Shown piece after piece: positions 40,309-50,200 of a DNA stretch of 64,000 bases; position 1 is the first letter of the stretch; every line of letters starts with the position of its first letter. The DNA is taken from positions 186,001-250,000 of the forward strand of contig JAPLWA010000004.1 of NCBI GenBank assembly GCA_026396835.1, in the 5' to 3' direction. The notes beneath the pieces were generated by a model that did no database searches, was not told the DNA's origin, and worked only from the letters and a program-made list of their open reading frames with translations. The position numbers were made by a program, and so were the translations under genes. The stretch comes from Candidatus Falkowbacteria bacterium. GTDB lineage: Bacteria > Patescibacteriota > Patescibacteriia > Patescibacteriales > Patescibacteriaceae.

Positions 40309-40659
40309 ATGTTAAAGACGAGTATTAAAATCAGAGATTATTTTCATAAATTATCACGCGGTTTTCGTAATCATGAGTTTCAAGTTTTATTGTCTTTAAC
40401 AATTTTCATTCTTAGCTTGGGCACATTTGTTTATCATCGAGTTGAGAACTGGCGCTGGCTTGATTCACTTTATTTTAGCGTCACAACTTTAACCACTGTG
40501 GGCTTAGGTGATTTCGCGCCGAAAACTGATTTTGGGAAAACTTTTACTATTTTTTATATATTTGTTGGTATCGGTGTTATCTTATCTTTCATTAATGCAG
40601 TTGGTCATGCCAATCAAGCTATGCATCCTAGAAATAATGTTAAAAACTCTAAAGCGTAA
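40309..40659 (+). CDS. Two-helix potassium channel
   Basis: 116 residues: helix one ~24-43, pore loop LDSLYFSVTTLTTVGLGDFAPKTDFG with the K+ selectivity filter TVGLGD at 63-68, helix two ~75-98 (FTIFYIFVGIGVILSFINAVGH). Ion_trans_2 family, a minimal KcsA-like tetramer subunit without regulatory domain. It could set membrane potential in a cell with little respiration. Independent of the redox operon because of the terminator upstream. Confidence 0.9.
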   Translation: MLKTSIKIRDYFHKLSRGFRNHEFQVLLSLTIFILSLGTFVYHRVENWRWLDSLYFSVTTLTTVGLGDFAPKTDFGKTFTIFYIFVGIGVILSFINAVGHANQAMHPRNNVKNSKA

Positions 40660-40660
40660 T

Positions 40661-40689
40661 TTGACAGAAATAGCGAATAATGTTAGTGT
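40661..40689 (+). promoter_or_regulatory. Candidate plsY promoter
   Basis: TTGACA (40661-40666), 17-base spacer, TAGTGT (40684-40689) with TGT in front (extended -10). The -35 is perfect, the -10 weak. Confidence 0.45.
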
Positions 40690-40716
40690 GCTGTTAATCG
40701 TTAAAATTCATTAAAA

Positions 40717-40722
40717 AGGAGG
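40717..40722 (+). promoter_or_regulatory. Strong Shine-Dalgarno of plsY
   Basis: AGGAGG lies four bases before a TTG start. It is notable because Shine-Dalgarno sequences are nearly absent elsewhere in the window and it decides this start. Confidence 0.8.
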
Positions 40723-40726
40723 AATA

Positions 40727-41431
40727 TTGAATTTAGTTCTTTTAATAGTAATAAGCTATTTAGTCGGCTCCATTCCAACTGGTTGGATTTTTACTAAGCT
40801 TAGTACTGGAAGGTTACGCGACAAAGATAAGGCAAAAAATTACGGGCCACTTAAGAATTTTTTTATTAAATTCAAGAATGGTCATGACATCAGGCATCAT
40901 GGATCAAAGAATCCTGGCGCAACCAATGTTTGGCGTGTGCTAGGCAGATTTGCTGGTTCAACTGTTGGAGTAATTGATATTGCTAAAGCTTTTGTTTTAG
41001 TTCTAGTAATAGCCCCGGCCTTTAGTAGTGGTATTAACTCAAGTATTTGTCAGATTAGCTCAGGTATTGTTTGTATCTTAGGTAATACTTTTCCTGTCTG
41101 GTTTAGAAATTTTAAAGGCGGGAAAGCTGTGGCCGCTGCTACAGGCGTCTTTGCTGGTTTAATGCCGCTGCCGTTAATTTTTGCATTTTTAGTTTGGCTA
41201 ATTATGTTGTGGTGGAAGGGGATAGTTTCCTTGGCCTCAATTTCAGCTTCATTAGCTCTTTTAGCGGGTTATCTAATCTATTTAGCAATCTATGGCATGC
41301 CGGTGTTTGGCGCTGAAGATTGGCCTAAAACTATTTTTGCGATGTTGCTGGTCGTGTTTATCTTTATCACTCACCGCAGTAATATTAAGCGCTTACTGAA
41401 TGGTGAGGAAAATAGCTTTAAAGTTAAATAA
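40727..41431 (+). CDS. plsY: Glycerol-3-phosphate acyltransferase PlsY
   Basis: Membrane acyltransferase using acyl-phosphate. SYLVGSIPTGWIFTK at the N-terminus, HDIRHHGSKNPGATNVWRVLG near residue 52-72 and FPVWFRNFKGGKAVAAATG near 123-140 are the three family loops. Residues ~29-50 form an insertion (RLRDKDKAKNYGPLKNFF) compared with the usual ~200-residue enzyme. The TTG start is supported by a full AGGAGG four bases upstream. It makes lysophosphatidate, so membrane lipid synthesis is at least partly retained. Confidence 0.93.
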   Translation: MNLVLLIVISYLVGSIPTGWIFTKLSTGRLRDKDKAKNYGPLKNFFIKFKNGHDIRHHGSKNPGATNVWRVLGRFAGSTVGVIDIAKAFVLVLVIAPAFSSGINSSICQISSGIVCILGNTFPVWFRNFKGGKAVAAATGVFAGLMPLPLIFAFLVWLIMLWWKGIVSLASISASLALLAGYLIYLAIYGMPVFGAEDWPKTIFAMLLVVFIFITHRSNIKRLLNGEENSFKVK

Positions 41432-41490
41432 GCTCGTTAGTGTAATGATATTAAGTAATTATCATTATGCTAGCGGGCTGTTTTTTTATT
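41431..41490 (+). terminator. Long-stem terminator after plsY
   Basis: A 20-base stem, AGCTCGTTAGTGTAATGATA (41431-41450) against 41460-41479 with a few G-T pairs, then GTTTTTTTATT. Confidence 0.88.
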
Positions 41491-41508
41491 TAAGAATTTA
41501 CTAGATTA

Positions 41509-41517
41509 TGCTATAAT
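41509..41517 (+). promoter_or_regulatory. Extended -10 promoter upstream of the AI-2E permease
   Basis: TGCTATAAT; a weak -35 (TTTAAG) is 17 bases upstream. Confidence 0.5.
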
Positions 41518-41543
41518 TAGCTTAACAAATTTAGAAACAAAAT

Positions 41544-42521
41544 ATGCTTAATAAAAACGTTAATAATTCCGCGACCAAGATAGTCGGCTTACTTCTATTA
41601 GCCGCCATTGGTCTGTTTTTAGTTTGGAAATTATCAATGATTATTATTTTAGTTATAACCGCCATGGTTTTGGCGGCAACCTTAAAACCTTTAGTTAATT
41701 GGTTTACTAAACATTTTTCTTTAAAAATTTCAGCCGCCTTAGTTATGGTTATGTTGGTTATACCAGTTATTTTTACTCTTGTTGTTATGGTACCAACTTT
41801 TATTGGTCAAGTTGATAATATCGCCAATGCTATTACGGGCGTAATTCGTAGCTATCCACTTTTGCCAAAAATTTATCATAACATTGATATTACTTATTAC
41901 ACGCAACAGATTGGTCAATACGCAATTGATTCCACGGCCGCTTTTACAAGTTTTATTGTTCAATTAATCATTCTAATGTTCCTAACTTATTATCTTTTAA
42001 TTGATTCGGATAAAATTTATAATTTGTTTTCTTTGTTTATACCAAAAGAAAGACGCAAAAAAACTGATCAGGCATTTGAAGAACTGGCTACTATTAGTGG
42101 TCAATATATTCGTAGTAATATCTTTATTTCTTGTATTTGCGCGACACTTATTTTTATTGGCTTATCTTTATTGCATGTGCCTGGCGCTGCTGCGCTTGCC
42201 GTTTTCGCCGGTTTAGCTGATTTATTACCCTTAGTCGGCGCTACCTTAGGCGCTACACCAGCGGTTATTTTAGCTTTTTCAGTTTCGCCTTTAGCTGGAG
42301 TTTTAACTATTATTTTGTTTGTAATCTATCAACAGGTTGAAAATGATATAATTATTCCTCGTGTTTATCATAAATCATTAAAATTAATTCCATTTTTAAG
42401 TATGGTGTCAGTTATAATTGGTGGTAGTTTATTTGGTGTACCGGGTGCCTTCTTGGCTTTGCCGATAGCTGCAAGTCTTCCAACTATTATTCATTATTTC
42501 CAAGATTCTAAAAAAGCCTAG
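41544..42521 (+). CDS. AI-2E family transporter (PerM/UPF0118)
   Basis: 325 residues with about eight membrane helices. The block GLADLLPLVGATLGATPAVILAFSVSP near residue 225-252 and later VIIGGSLFGVPGAFLALPIAA are the family signature. Members export small signals or act as Na+/H+ antiporters; the substrate here cannot be inferred. A single gene after the plsY terminator, followed 23 bases later by a GtrA-like gene. Confidence 0.9.
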   Translation: MLNKNVNNSATKIVGLLLLAAIGLFLVWKLSMIIILVITAMVLAATLKPLVNWFTKHFSLKISAALVMVMLVIPVIFTLVVMVPTFIGQVDNIANAITGVIRSYPLLPKIYHNIDITYYTQQIGQYAIDSTAAFTSFIVQLIILMFLTYYLLIDSDKIYNLFSLFIPKERRKKTDQAFEELATISGQYIRSNIFISCICATLIFIGLSLLHVPGAAALAVFAGLADLLPLVGATLGATPAVILAFSVSPLAGVLTIILFVIYQQVENDIIIPRVYHKSLKLIPFLSMVSVIIGGSLFGVPGAFLALPIAASLPTIIHYFQDSKKA

Positions 42522-42544
42522 TTTTAAATCTCATAATTATTCGC

Positions 42545-42934
42545 ATGAATAAGTTTTTATTGTTTGTAAAATATGCTATTGGCGGAGCCATTGCCACTCT
42601 AATTGAGCTGGTAATTTTATATATTTTAACTGACCAACTTGGAATCTGGTATGTTTATTCATCTTTAGTGGCCTATGCCTTTGGTTTTATTTCCAGCTTT
42701 TTTATTCGAAAGATTTGGGCTTTCGAAGACTATGATTTTAAAAAAGTCGGACGCCAATTTTTAATATATGCCTCTGTCCTCGGTATTAGCATGCTACTGT
42801 TTAATACCGCAGCTTTAATATTTATGGTGGAGAGACTTCATATACCTTATTTACTGGCCCAATTTTTCTCAGGCTTAGTAGTTGGTTTCCTTGGTTTTTT
42901 TATAAACGAAAAAGTTACATTTAAGCAAAAATAG
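42545..42934 (+). CDS. GtrA-like membrane protein
   Basis: 129 residues, four membrane helices. FVKYAIGGAIATLIELVILYIL, then FGFISSFFIRKIWAFED and VGFLGFFINEKVTFK at the end are the GtrA pattern (KxxxxG, and the N-x-W/V-x-F type ends). The family is thought to move lipid-linked sugars across the membrane in surface glycan assembly. No glycosyltransferase is adjacent. Confidence 0.88.
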   Translation: MNKFLLFVKYAIGGAIATLIELVILYILTDQLGIWYVYSSLVAYAFGFISSFFIRKIWAFEDYDFKKVGRQFLIYASVLGISMLLFNTAALIFMVERLHIPYLLAQFFSGLVVGFLGFFINEKVTFKQK

Positions 42935-43006
42935 TTTTGTTTTATTCCTTAAATTAAGGTTTTTTAGGCTGGCTTTTGACATTTTTCTATGATATACTGT
43001 TCTGAT

Positions 43007-43999
43007 ATGACAAGAGCAGATTGGCCTATTATTGGCAACAGCGAAGCCATTGATTTCTTAGAATCCTTATTGGCTTTTGAGCGTCTGACACCAGGATCAA
43101 TCGGTGGAACTTATCTTTTTACTGGACCGAATAGAGTTGGCCGTACATCTTCAGTAGAATATTTTATCCGTCGCTTACTTGGTTCTGATGATAAAACACA
43201 AGCTGGCACAATTGATATGTGGCCAGATGTTTTTCGTTTGCGTCGTGCTGAAGATAAAAGAGAAATCGGGGTTGATCAAGCTCGAGAATTTAGTTCTCGT
43301 TTAGCCCTGAGTGCTTTTACAGATTCATATCGTGTTGGAATTATTCATGAAGCAGATTTACTTTCGATTGAAGCAGCTAACGCCTTGTTAAAATCTTTAG
43401 AAGAAGCACGCGATAAAGTAATCATTTTTTTAATAACTGAACAAGCCGATCGACTTCCTGCAACTGTTATATCTCGTTCACAAAAAATTACTTTTCATCC
43501 AGTGGCCAATGATGAGCTTTATGAATGGTTAATTAATGAACACGGTTTAGATAGACCTTTTGCGAAAAATATTGCTCGTTTATCAGATGGCCGTCCAGGT
43601 TTAGCTTTGGCTTTAGCACGTGATAAAGAACTTCTTGAATCATATTTAAGTCCAGCTAGAATTTTTATTGGTTCATTTAAGACCCGGCTTTATGAAAAAT
43701 GGCAAGAGGTTGGAAAATTGTTAGCCGGTCAAAAGGGGACAGCGGCTGTTGAAGTGGCTGAAAAAGTTATTGCTACTTGGCGTGGCATAACGCGAGATAT
43801 TATAATGACTTTATTGAATCAACCAGAATTAGTGCGCTATGCATTCTTAGAACAAGAGATTCGTCAATGCGCCAATTCACTTGGGCTAGCTGAGGCTAGG
43901 GCTTTAGAAGAAAAATTAAAAAAAGCTAAATCTTATTTAGGAGCTAATGTTAATCCTAATATTATTTTAGAAAATATTATTATCAACTTATATGCTTAA
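43007..43999 (+). CDS. holB: DNA polymerase III subunit delta' (HolB)
   Basis: Clamp-loader AAA+ protein of 330 residues. The P-loop position reads TGPNRVGRTS, which deviates from GxxGxGKT, as expected for delta', which does not hydrolyse ATP. The segment ADLLSIEAANALLKSLEE (DExx and sensor helix) and the arginine-finger-like SRSQKITFHP are present, with no zinc-binding cysteines. ATG at 43007 is preferred to a frame opening at 42989. A TATACT box at 42993-42998 would give an mRNA with almost no leader. Confidence 0.87.
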   Translation: MTRADWPIIGNSEAIDFLESLLAFERLTPGSIGGTYLFTGPNRVGRTSSVEYFIRRLLGSDDKTQAGTIDMWPDVFRLRRAEDKREIGVDQAREFSSRLALSAFTDSYRVGIIHEADLLSIEAANALLKSLEEARDKVIIFLITEQADRLPATVISRSQKITFHPVANDELYEWLINEHGLDRPFAKNIARLSDGRPGLALALARDKELLESYLSPARIFIGSFKTRLYEKWQEVGKLLAGQKGTAAVEVAEKVIATWRGITRDIIMTLLNQPELVRYAFLEQEIRQCANSLGLAEARALEEKLKKAKSYLGANVNPNIILENIIINLYA

Positions 44000-44000
44000 T

Positions 44001-45071
44001 ATGAAATATTCTAAATATATTTCTTTGTTCATTGTTACTTTGGGTCTGGCTACTTTATCGGGCTGTACCCTTGATCTTGGTTTTGGTAATAAAGCTAAAG
44101 GTCCTGATGGAGCTGTGTTCAAAACAACAACCAAAGGCGAAACCTGGCAGCAAAAAGCGCTTATTCCAACAACTTCCGGTACTCCAATTGTAATCAATAG
44201 TTTGGATACTAGCGTTTTAGCACTTGATCCAAGTGATCAAAACGCGATTTACTACGGCACAGTAGATAATGGTTTGCTTTATAGCTATAACGGCGCTGAC
44301 AGTTGGTTCCCAGTCAGTACTTTGGGTAAATTCACAATTAAGGCCTTGGCCGTTGATCCGCAAAATAAATGCGCGATCTACGCCGCAATTGAAAATAAGG
44401 TCATGAAGAGCGTTGATTGTAGTCGTACTTGGCAGCAAATATATTATGACAATGATTTAACGGTTTCCGTTGCCAATATTGCCATTGATCACTATGACAG
44501 TAAGATTGTTTACATTGCGACTAGTCGCGGCGAGATTATTGCTTCGTCAGATAGTGGTAAAAGCTGGCGTACTTTAAATCGCTTTGAAGACAAAGTTAAA
44601 AAAGTAATTATATCACCGGCTGATAGTCGCGTAATTTTGGTTGCTGCCGAAAGAAAAGGTTTGTTTCGTTCTGATGACAAGGGTATAACTTGGAAGAGCT
44701 TGAGTGAGTCTTTAAAAGACTTTCCTGATAGTGGTCGTTTCAGAGATTTGTATGTTTCCAAAGCTCAGCCTGGTTTAGTAATTTTTGCAACCAATTATGG
44801 TTTATTAAAATCAATTAATTACGGCGACGATTGGACTGCGATAAAATTAATCACACCTGAAAAAGAAGCTGTTATTAATTCCGTCATTGTCAGCGAGCAA
44901 AATACTAAAGAAATTTTCTACGTTACTAATACAACATTTTATGGCACAGCTGATGGAGGCGAAAATTGGACAACAAAAAAATTGCCTTCCACCAGAGCTG
45001 GCTGGATGTTAATGGCTGATCCAAAAAATATCAATACAATGTATCTTGGTGTTCAGCAACTTAATAATTAA
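44001..45071 (+). CDS. Lipoprotein with beta-propeller (Asp-box) repeats
   Basis: The signal ends with the lipobox LSGC (Cys22), so the mature protein is lipid-anchored outside. The rest is built of repeats with the Asp-box pattern S-x-D-x-G-x-(S/T)-W (DSGKSWRTL, DKGITWKSL, DGGENWTTK, CSRTWQQI), forming a sialidase or Ycf48-like propeller. Propellers of this kind bind ligands or act as assembly factors. The start codon is ATG at 44001; an ATG at 43992 would overlap the holB stop. Confidence 0.82.
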   Translation: MKYSKYISLFIVTLGLATLSGCTLDLGFGNKAKGPDGAVFKTTTKGETWQQKALIPTTSGTPIVINSLDTSVLALDPSDQNAIYYGTVDNGLLYSYNGADSWFPVSTLGKFTIKALAVDPQNKCAIYAAIENKVMKSVDCSRTWQQIYYDNDLTVSVANIAIDHYDSKIVYIATSRGEIIASSDSGKSWRTLNRFEDKVKKVIISPADSRVILVAAERKGLFRSDDKGITWKSLSESLKDFPDSGRFRDLYVSKAQPGLVIFATNYGLLKSINYGDDWTAIKLITPEKEAVINSVIVSEQNTKEIFYVTNTTFYGTADGGENWTTKKLPSTRAGWMLMADPKNINTMYLGVQQLNN

Positions 45072-45080
45072 TCTATTTAT

Positions 45081-45635
45081 ATGAGTATTTTTCTTGATAA
45101 TTCTAAGGCAAAATTTAAGCAAGCGATTGAATTCTTTGATCGTGAAGCTGCGACTTTGCGTACTGGCCGAGCTAATCCAAACATGTTAGATAATATTCAT
45201 GTTGAAGCTTATGGTTCTACTATGCCTTTAAACGGCGTCGGTAATATTTCTGTTAGTGATGGACGTAGTATTGTTATTACACCTTGGGATAAAACAGTTT
45301 TGAAAGATATTGAAAAGGCTTTAGTCGCCGCCGATTTGGGTGTTGGAGTTGTTAATGAAGGTGACAAAGTTCGCCTAAGTATTCCTGCTTTAACCGAAGA
45401 AAATCGTCGTGAGCTAGTAAAGAAATTAAATTCTAAAATGGAAGAAGCGCGAATTGTTATTCGACAATTGCGCGATGAAGTAAAACAAGAAATTGAAGCC
45501 GGCTTAGAGGCTAAAGAAGTTTCTGAAGATGATAAGTTTCGTTTTGTTAAAGAATTAGACGAAGCTGTTGTGGCTTATAATGAAGAATTAAAGACCGCTC
45601 GAGATCACAAAGAGAAAGAAATAATGACAGTTTAG
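45081..45635 (+). CDS. frr: Ribosome recycling factor
   Basis: 184 residues, tRNA-shaped protein that splits post-termination ribosomes with EF-G. AATLRTGRANPNMLDNIHVEAYG at the N-terminus and KLNSKMEEARIVIRQLRDEVKQEIE in the coiled-coil domain are conserved. Ordinary in length; nine bases after the propeller lipoprotein. The pyrH and tsf genes that often precede it are not here. Confidence 0.97.
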   Translation: MSIFLDNSKAKFKQAIEFFDREAATLRTGRANPNMLDNIHVEAYGSTMPLNGVGNISVSDGRSIVITPWDKTVLKDIEKALVAADLGVGVVNEGDKVRLSIPALTEENRRELVKKLNSKMEEARIVIRQLRDEVKQEIEAGLEAKEVSEDDKFRFVKELDEAVVAYNEELKTARDHKEKEIMTV

Positions 45636-45636
45636 A

Positions 45637-45750
45637 AATTTTATAATTTTATAATTTTTAGTTTTTAATTAATTTTTAATGTTCAAATTAAAAAATTCAA
45701 AATTTAAACATTAATTATAAAATTACAAAATTAAAAACTATAAAATTAAT
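45637..45750. repeat. AT-rich inverted repeat, copy 4
   Basis: Left half ends with TTTTTAATG, right half begins CATTAATTA; the halves are near inverse complements (TTTTATAATTTTTAGTTTTTAA against TTAAAAACTATAAAA). Best preserved member of the AT-rich family; can fold as a hairpin of ~50 bases per arm. Confidence 0.6.
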
Positions 45751-45757
45751 GTAAACT

Positions 45758-46891
45758 ATGATATTAACAATAATTATTTTCCTAGTCTTATTAAGTATTC
45801 TAGTCTTAGCTCACGAATGGGGGCATTTTTTTACTGCCCGTCGTTTTGGCGTTGGTGCTGAAGAATTTGGACTAGGTTTTCCGCCACGCTTGTTTGGCTG
45901 GTATAGAAATATGGAAGGCAAAGGTGTTTTCTTTTGGGGTAATAAAGAAGTAACTGATGCGAAAAATACAGTTTATTCTTTTAACTTAATTCCGATTGGT
46001 GGTTTTGTAAAAATTAAAGGCGAAAACGGTGAAGATAAAACTGATTCAAGTAGCTTTGGTAATAAAGCAATCTGGAAGCGAGCTGTGATTTTATCAGCTG
46101 GTGTATTTATGAACATTGTTTTAGCAGCTGTTATTATTACTATCTGCCTCAGTTTTGGTTTGCCTCAAGCGCTTGATGAAGGAGCTTTACCTAAAGGAGC
46201 AATTATTCGTGATCGTCAAATTCAGATTATGCAAGTTGTGGCAAAATCACCGGCCGAGCAAGCTAGCTTAAGGGCGGGGGACGCAATTGTCTCAATTAAT
46301 AGTCAGACATTTTCTAGCTACAGTGAAGTTCAGGCTTTTGTTGCTGATAAAGCTGGTAAGCCATTAGATTATGTTATTCAGCGTGGCAATGAAAAAATTA
46401 ATAAAACAATAACCCCACAAATCTTGAGTGAGACTAAAAAGGCTGGTATTGGAATCTCGATTGCTGAAACTGGTGTGGTTCGTTATCCTTGGTATATCGC
46501 AATTATTGAAGGTGTAAAATTAACTGGTTTGTTACTTTGGGCAATTATTGTCGGACTTGCTTCTTTGATTGCGCAGTTATTTTCTGGAAAAAGTGTAGCG
46601 GCTCAGGTAACCGGTCCAATTGGAATTGCAACTTTAACTGGACAAATGGCACAGCTTGGTTTTGCTTACTTAGCTCAGTTTGCTGCTTTGTTGTCATTGA
46701 ACCTAGCAGTGATAAACTTTGTTCCTTTTCCAGCATTAGATGGAGGTCGCGTACTATTTCTTATTATTGAAAAAATTAAAGGCTCACCAGTGAAGCAAAA
46801 AACTGAAGCAATTATTCATAACCTCGGTTTTTTCCTTTTGATTGCCTTGATTATTTTAGTAACTTACAAAGATATTATTAAATTATTCTAA
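45758..46891 (+). CDS. rseP: Site-2 protease, RseP family
   Basis: Intramembrane zinc protease of 377 residues. HEWGH at 19-23 is the HExxH site in the first helix and NFVPFPALDGGRVLF near residue 325 supplies the third ligand (Asp in LDGGR). One PDZ domain lies between (~150-230, VVAKSPAEQASLRAGDAIVSIN). The family releases membrane-bound regulators or clears signal-peptide remnants. It is two bases before hpf. Confidence 0.95.
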   Translation: MILTIIIFLVLLSILVLAHEWGHFFTARRFGVGAEEFGLGFPPRLFGWYRNMEGKGVFFWGNKEVTDAKNTVYSFNLIPIGGFVKIKGENGEDKTDSSSFGNKAIWKRAVILSAGVFMNIVLAAVIITICLSFGLPQALDEGALPKGAIIRDRQIQIMQVVAKSPAEQASLRAGDAIVSINSQTFSSYSEVQAFVADKAGKPLDYVIQRGNEKINKTITPQILSETKKAGIGISIAETGVVRYPWYIAIIEGVKLTGLLLWAIIVGLASLIAQLFSGKSVAAQVTGPIGIATLTGQMAQLGFAYLAQFAALLSLNLAVINFVPFPALDGGRVLFLIIEKIKGSPVKQKTEAIIHNLGFFLLIALIILVTYKDIIKLF

Positions 46892-46892
46892 T

Positions 46893-47216
46893 ATGAAAGT
46901 AAATATCCGCGCCAACAACCTTAAACTTACACCTGCGATTCATGATTACATTGACGAGAAAATGGCAGCTGTAGAAAAATTTCTTGGTAATATTCAAGTT
47001 ATAAATTGTGACTTTGAAGTTGAACTAACGACTAAGCATCACCATAAGGGAGATATTTTTCGCGCCGAAGTTAACTTGGAAGTTGCTAAAGATTTATTAC
47101 GCGTTGAGAAGTTAGAAGCTGATTTGTATAAAGCGATTGATAAAGTTAAAGACCATTTGATTGATGTTATTACTAAACATAAGGAAAAAATGATCTCTAC
47201 GCGTCGAAGTGTTTAG
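46893..47216 (+). CDS. hpf: Ribosome hibernation promoting factor (short form)
   Basis: 107 residues, S30AE/RaiA fold: MKVNIRANNLKLTPAIHDYIDEKMAAVEKF, then KHHHKGDIFRAEVNLEV and LYKAIDKVKDHLIDVITKHKEK. It lies in the decoding centre and silences ribosomes in slow growth. The long-form C-terminal dimerisation domain is absent. It follows rseP closely and precedes the giant repeat protein by 14 bases. Confidence 0.92.
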   Translation: MKVNIRANNLKLTPAIHDYIDEKMAAVEKFLGNIQVINCDFEVELTTKHHHKGDIFRAEVNLEVAKDLLRVEKLEADLYKAIDKVKDHLIDVITKHKEKMISTRRSV

Positions 47217-47230
47217 TGATTTAATTTTTT

Positions 47231-50200
47231 ATGAACCCTTTAGAAAAACAAAGTAATGATGCAAATAAGACCTTGGCTGAGCCGGGTCTTTCTGATCATG
47301 AAAAAAAGTCTCAATGGTCAGCCATCCAAGGTGATATTTGGAACTGTAAAAGGGATAAAGGATTGTCTGACAATGAGTCATTAAAAGATTTTATAGATAG
47401 GAGTTTGTATAAATATAATCATAATATTATTGTCAATGCATTGATTGACGAAGGTGGGTATGCGTCATTTTATGTGATTTACCATCTAGAAGAATTTAAA
47501 GGTTTAGATTACACAGCAATTGCAAATAAGCTTATTGACGAGGGAGGTGGGGAATTTTTTGCTGCACATATTGATAAGTTTAAAGATTTAGATTACGAAG
47601 ATATTGCGGATAAGCTTATTAAGCTTAATTTAGTGGGTTGTGTTACTGGCTATCTTGGAGCATATCATGGTTTAGACCAGGCGGCTCTGGTTGAAAGACT
47701 TATTAAATCAAGATATGCAAAATATGTTGCCAATGATATAGAGAAATTTCAGGACCTAGATCGCGCAGCTATTGCTAACAAGCTTTTAGACAGCGGCTGG
47801 ACCTGGTGTGTTGCTGATAATCTCGAAAAATTTGAAGGTTTAGATCATTTAGCTATTGCTATTAAACTTATTGATGAAGGCAATGAAGAAACCCTGGCTG
47901 AAAATCTTGAAAAATTTCAAGGCTTAGATTATTCAGTCATTGCCAATAAACTTATTGAAAAAGGGAAAGGAGAATATGTTGCTAAATATCTTGAAAAGTT
48001 TCAAGGTGTTAATCACTCAGACATCGCGAAGAAGATTATTGAAACTGGCTCAGTATATTATTTTTTAAGCAATTTTAAAAAATTTCATGGATTAAATCAC
48101 CCAGACATCGCGAAGAAGTTTATTAACATGGGCCTAATACAGGATTTTTTTGATAATTTTGAAGAATTTTATGGTTTGGACCACAATGCGGTGGCCAATC
48201 AACTAATTGATGTCGGTCGACCAGACATATTTATAAAAAAAATTGAAAAGTTTCAAGGCTTAGATATTAATGTCGCAAATAAACTTATTGATAAGGGGTA
48301 TGCTAATTCGGTTGCTGAAAATCTTGCAAAATTTAAGAGTTTAGATGCTGACGTCGCTGATAAACTTATTCAGGCAGGGCAAGGCTCTTTTGTCGCTTCC
48401 TCGCTAGGAAGGTTTGAAAATTTAAATCATACAGAAGCTGCCAATAAGATTATTGATGCGGGACAAGGCTACTCTGTTGCTACTAACCTGAAAATATTTA
48501 AGGGCTTGAATCATGTTGAAATAGTTAATAAGCTAATTGATGCACATCAAGCTATTGCCATTACGGCGAATTTAGAAAAGTTTGAAGGTTTAAATCACAT
48601 AGAAATAGCTAACAGACTAATCGATATTGACGAAGCAAAAGCCGTGGCTATTCAGATCAGTAAATTTTATAATTTAAATACGCAGGTCGCTAATAAGCTT
48701 GTTGATGCACATGAATCTCATTCTGTTGCTTGTTTTCTTTCACGCTTTGATGGTTTAAATCATTTGGAAATTGCCACCAGAATGTTTGATAAAGGGCAGG
48801 GAGATGCGGTTGCAGCCAGTCTTAAGAACTTTCAAGGCCTAGATGAAGATATCGCCAGTAGACTTATTAACATCAATAGAACTCGAGAAGTCGTGGAAAA
48901 TATTGCCAGTTTTAAGGGTCTAAATGAAGAAATAGCTACTAAATTAATTAAATCAGGCAATTATCAGGTGGTTGATTCTAATCCGGAATATTTTAGTTTA
49001 TCAGAAAATATTCAAAATATTATTTCTTCTAAACATCTGACTGTTTCAGAGGCAGTTATTTTAAATGAACAGGAAGCTACTAAATTAAGCAACGAACAAG
49101 CTAATAAGCCAATTGTTAATGTATTAATAGAAAAAGAACACCCTGCTTGGCAGGATAAGGAAAATGTTTTAAATCCTTTTCAAGAAGGTGCTAGTATTTT
49201 TGGCGAAGATAAAATGTTTCAGTATTTAGACCGCATAGGCCTTTCGCGACATGATGGTTTACATCAATTTGCAAAAATTATTGATCTATTTAGAACATCC
49301 GGTTTATCCGCGAATGAGTTTTATAATAATATTTTAATGCAAGTAGCTAGCGATGATGGAGAATATTATTCAGGTACGGCACATCATCAATTCAACTCTT
49401 TGGCTACTTCAATTTCACTAGATTTTAATGAAACAAAAGAATTAGTTAATAAGTATCAGGATGTTTCTAAGTTACAAGTTCTTTTTAGGGAGTTAAATTC
49501 TTTAAAAGAAATCTTTGCTTCTTGGAAAAATTTGAAAAAATTCAAGGAAGTGCAGGAGTTACTAGAAAAAACAGAAATTTTAGATAGATTGGTTGAATTA
49601 AAAAAATACCCTGACAAACAAAAATTAAAAGATTATGTTGAAACCCTGGCTTTCCATCCCGCTATTTCCATGGAAAAGGTAATGCTTTTTTGGCAAAATC
49701 CAGAAAAGTTTTTAGGTCTAGCAGATTCTCATACACCAGAAGAAGTTCATGATCGAAAGAAGCCGTCGAACTATACTAACTTTCCTAACTTAGACTTATC
49801 AGCTAGCAATTTAAGAGATGCCTTGGTTAATGGTGCTTATGATCAAATTCAGTCATTTAAACCATTTTCTGTTGAATATACTTTAAGCGATGGGAAGAAA
49901 AGTGAAGAAGGCATAATCTCTTTAATGAACAGAGCTTTGGGTAAACGTAGTGAAAATATTAAAGGTCAAGCTAAAAATCCACCTAAAGTTTTTAAAGAAT
50001 TAAGCAAGTTTATTTCTAAAGAAGAATTAACTTTGGTTCTATCTGGCAATTTGTCACTATCTGAAGATGATGAAAAAAATATCAAGCAAATAATCTTTAA
50101 TGAAGATATTGGCTTAATGCAGCCTAAAACTAATCGAGAAGTCTATCGAGCGAAAGTCAACAAAAAATCAGACCCAGATGCAGTTGTAGCTGGTAACGAC

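Noticed and set aside
42976-42998. TTGACA ... TATACT as a holB promoter
   Set aside because: The spacer is only 11 bases, too short for a sigma-70 type promoter; the -10 alone may still be used.
47495-48992. Regularly spaced repeats considered as a CRISPR array
   Set aside because: The repeat is in-frame coding DNA without identical repeat units or spacers; protein-level repeats explain it.
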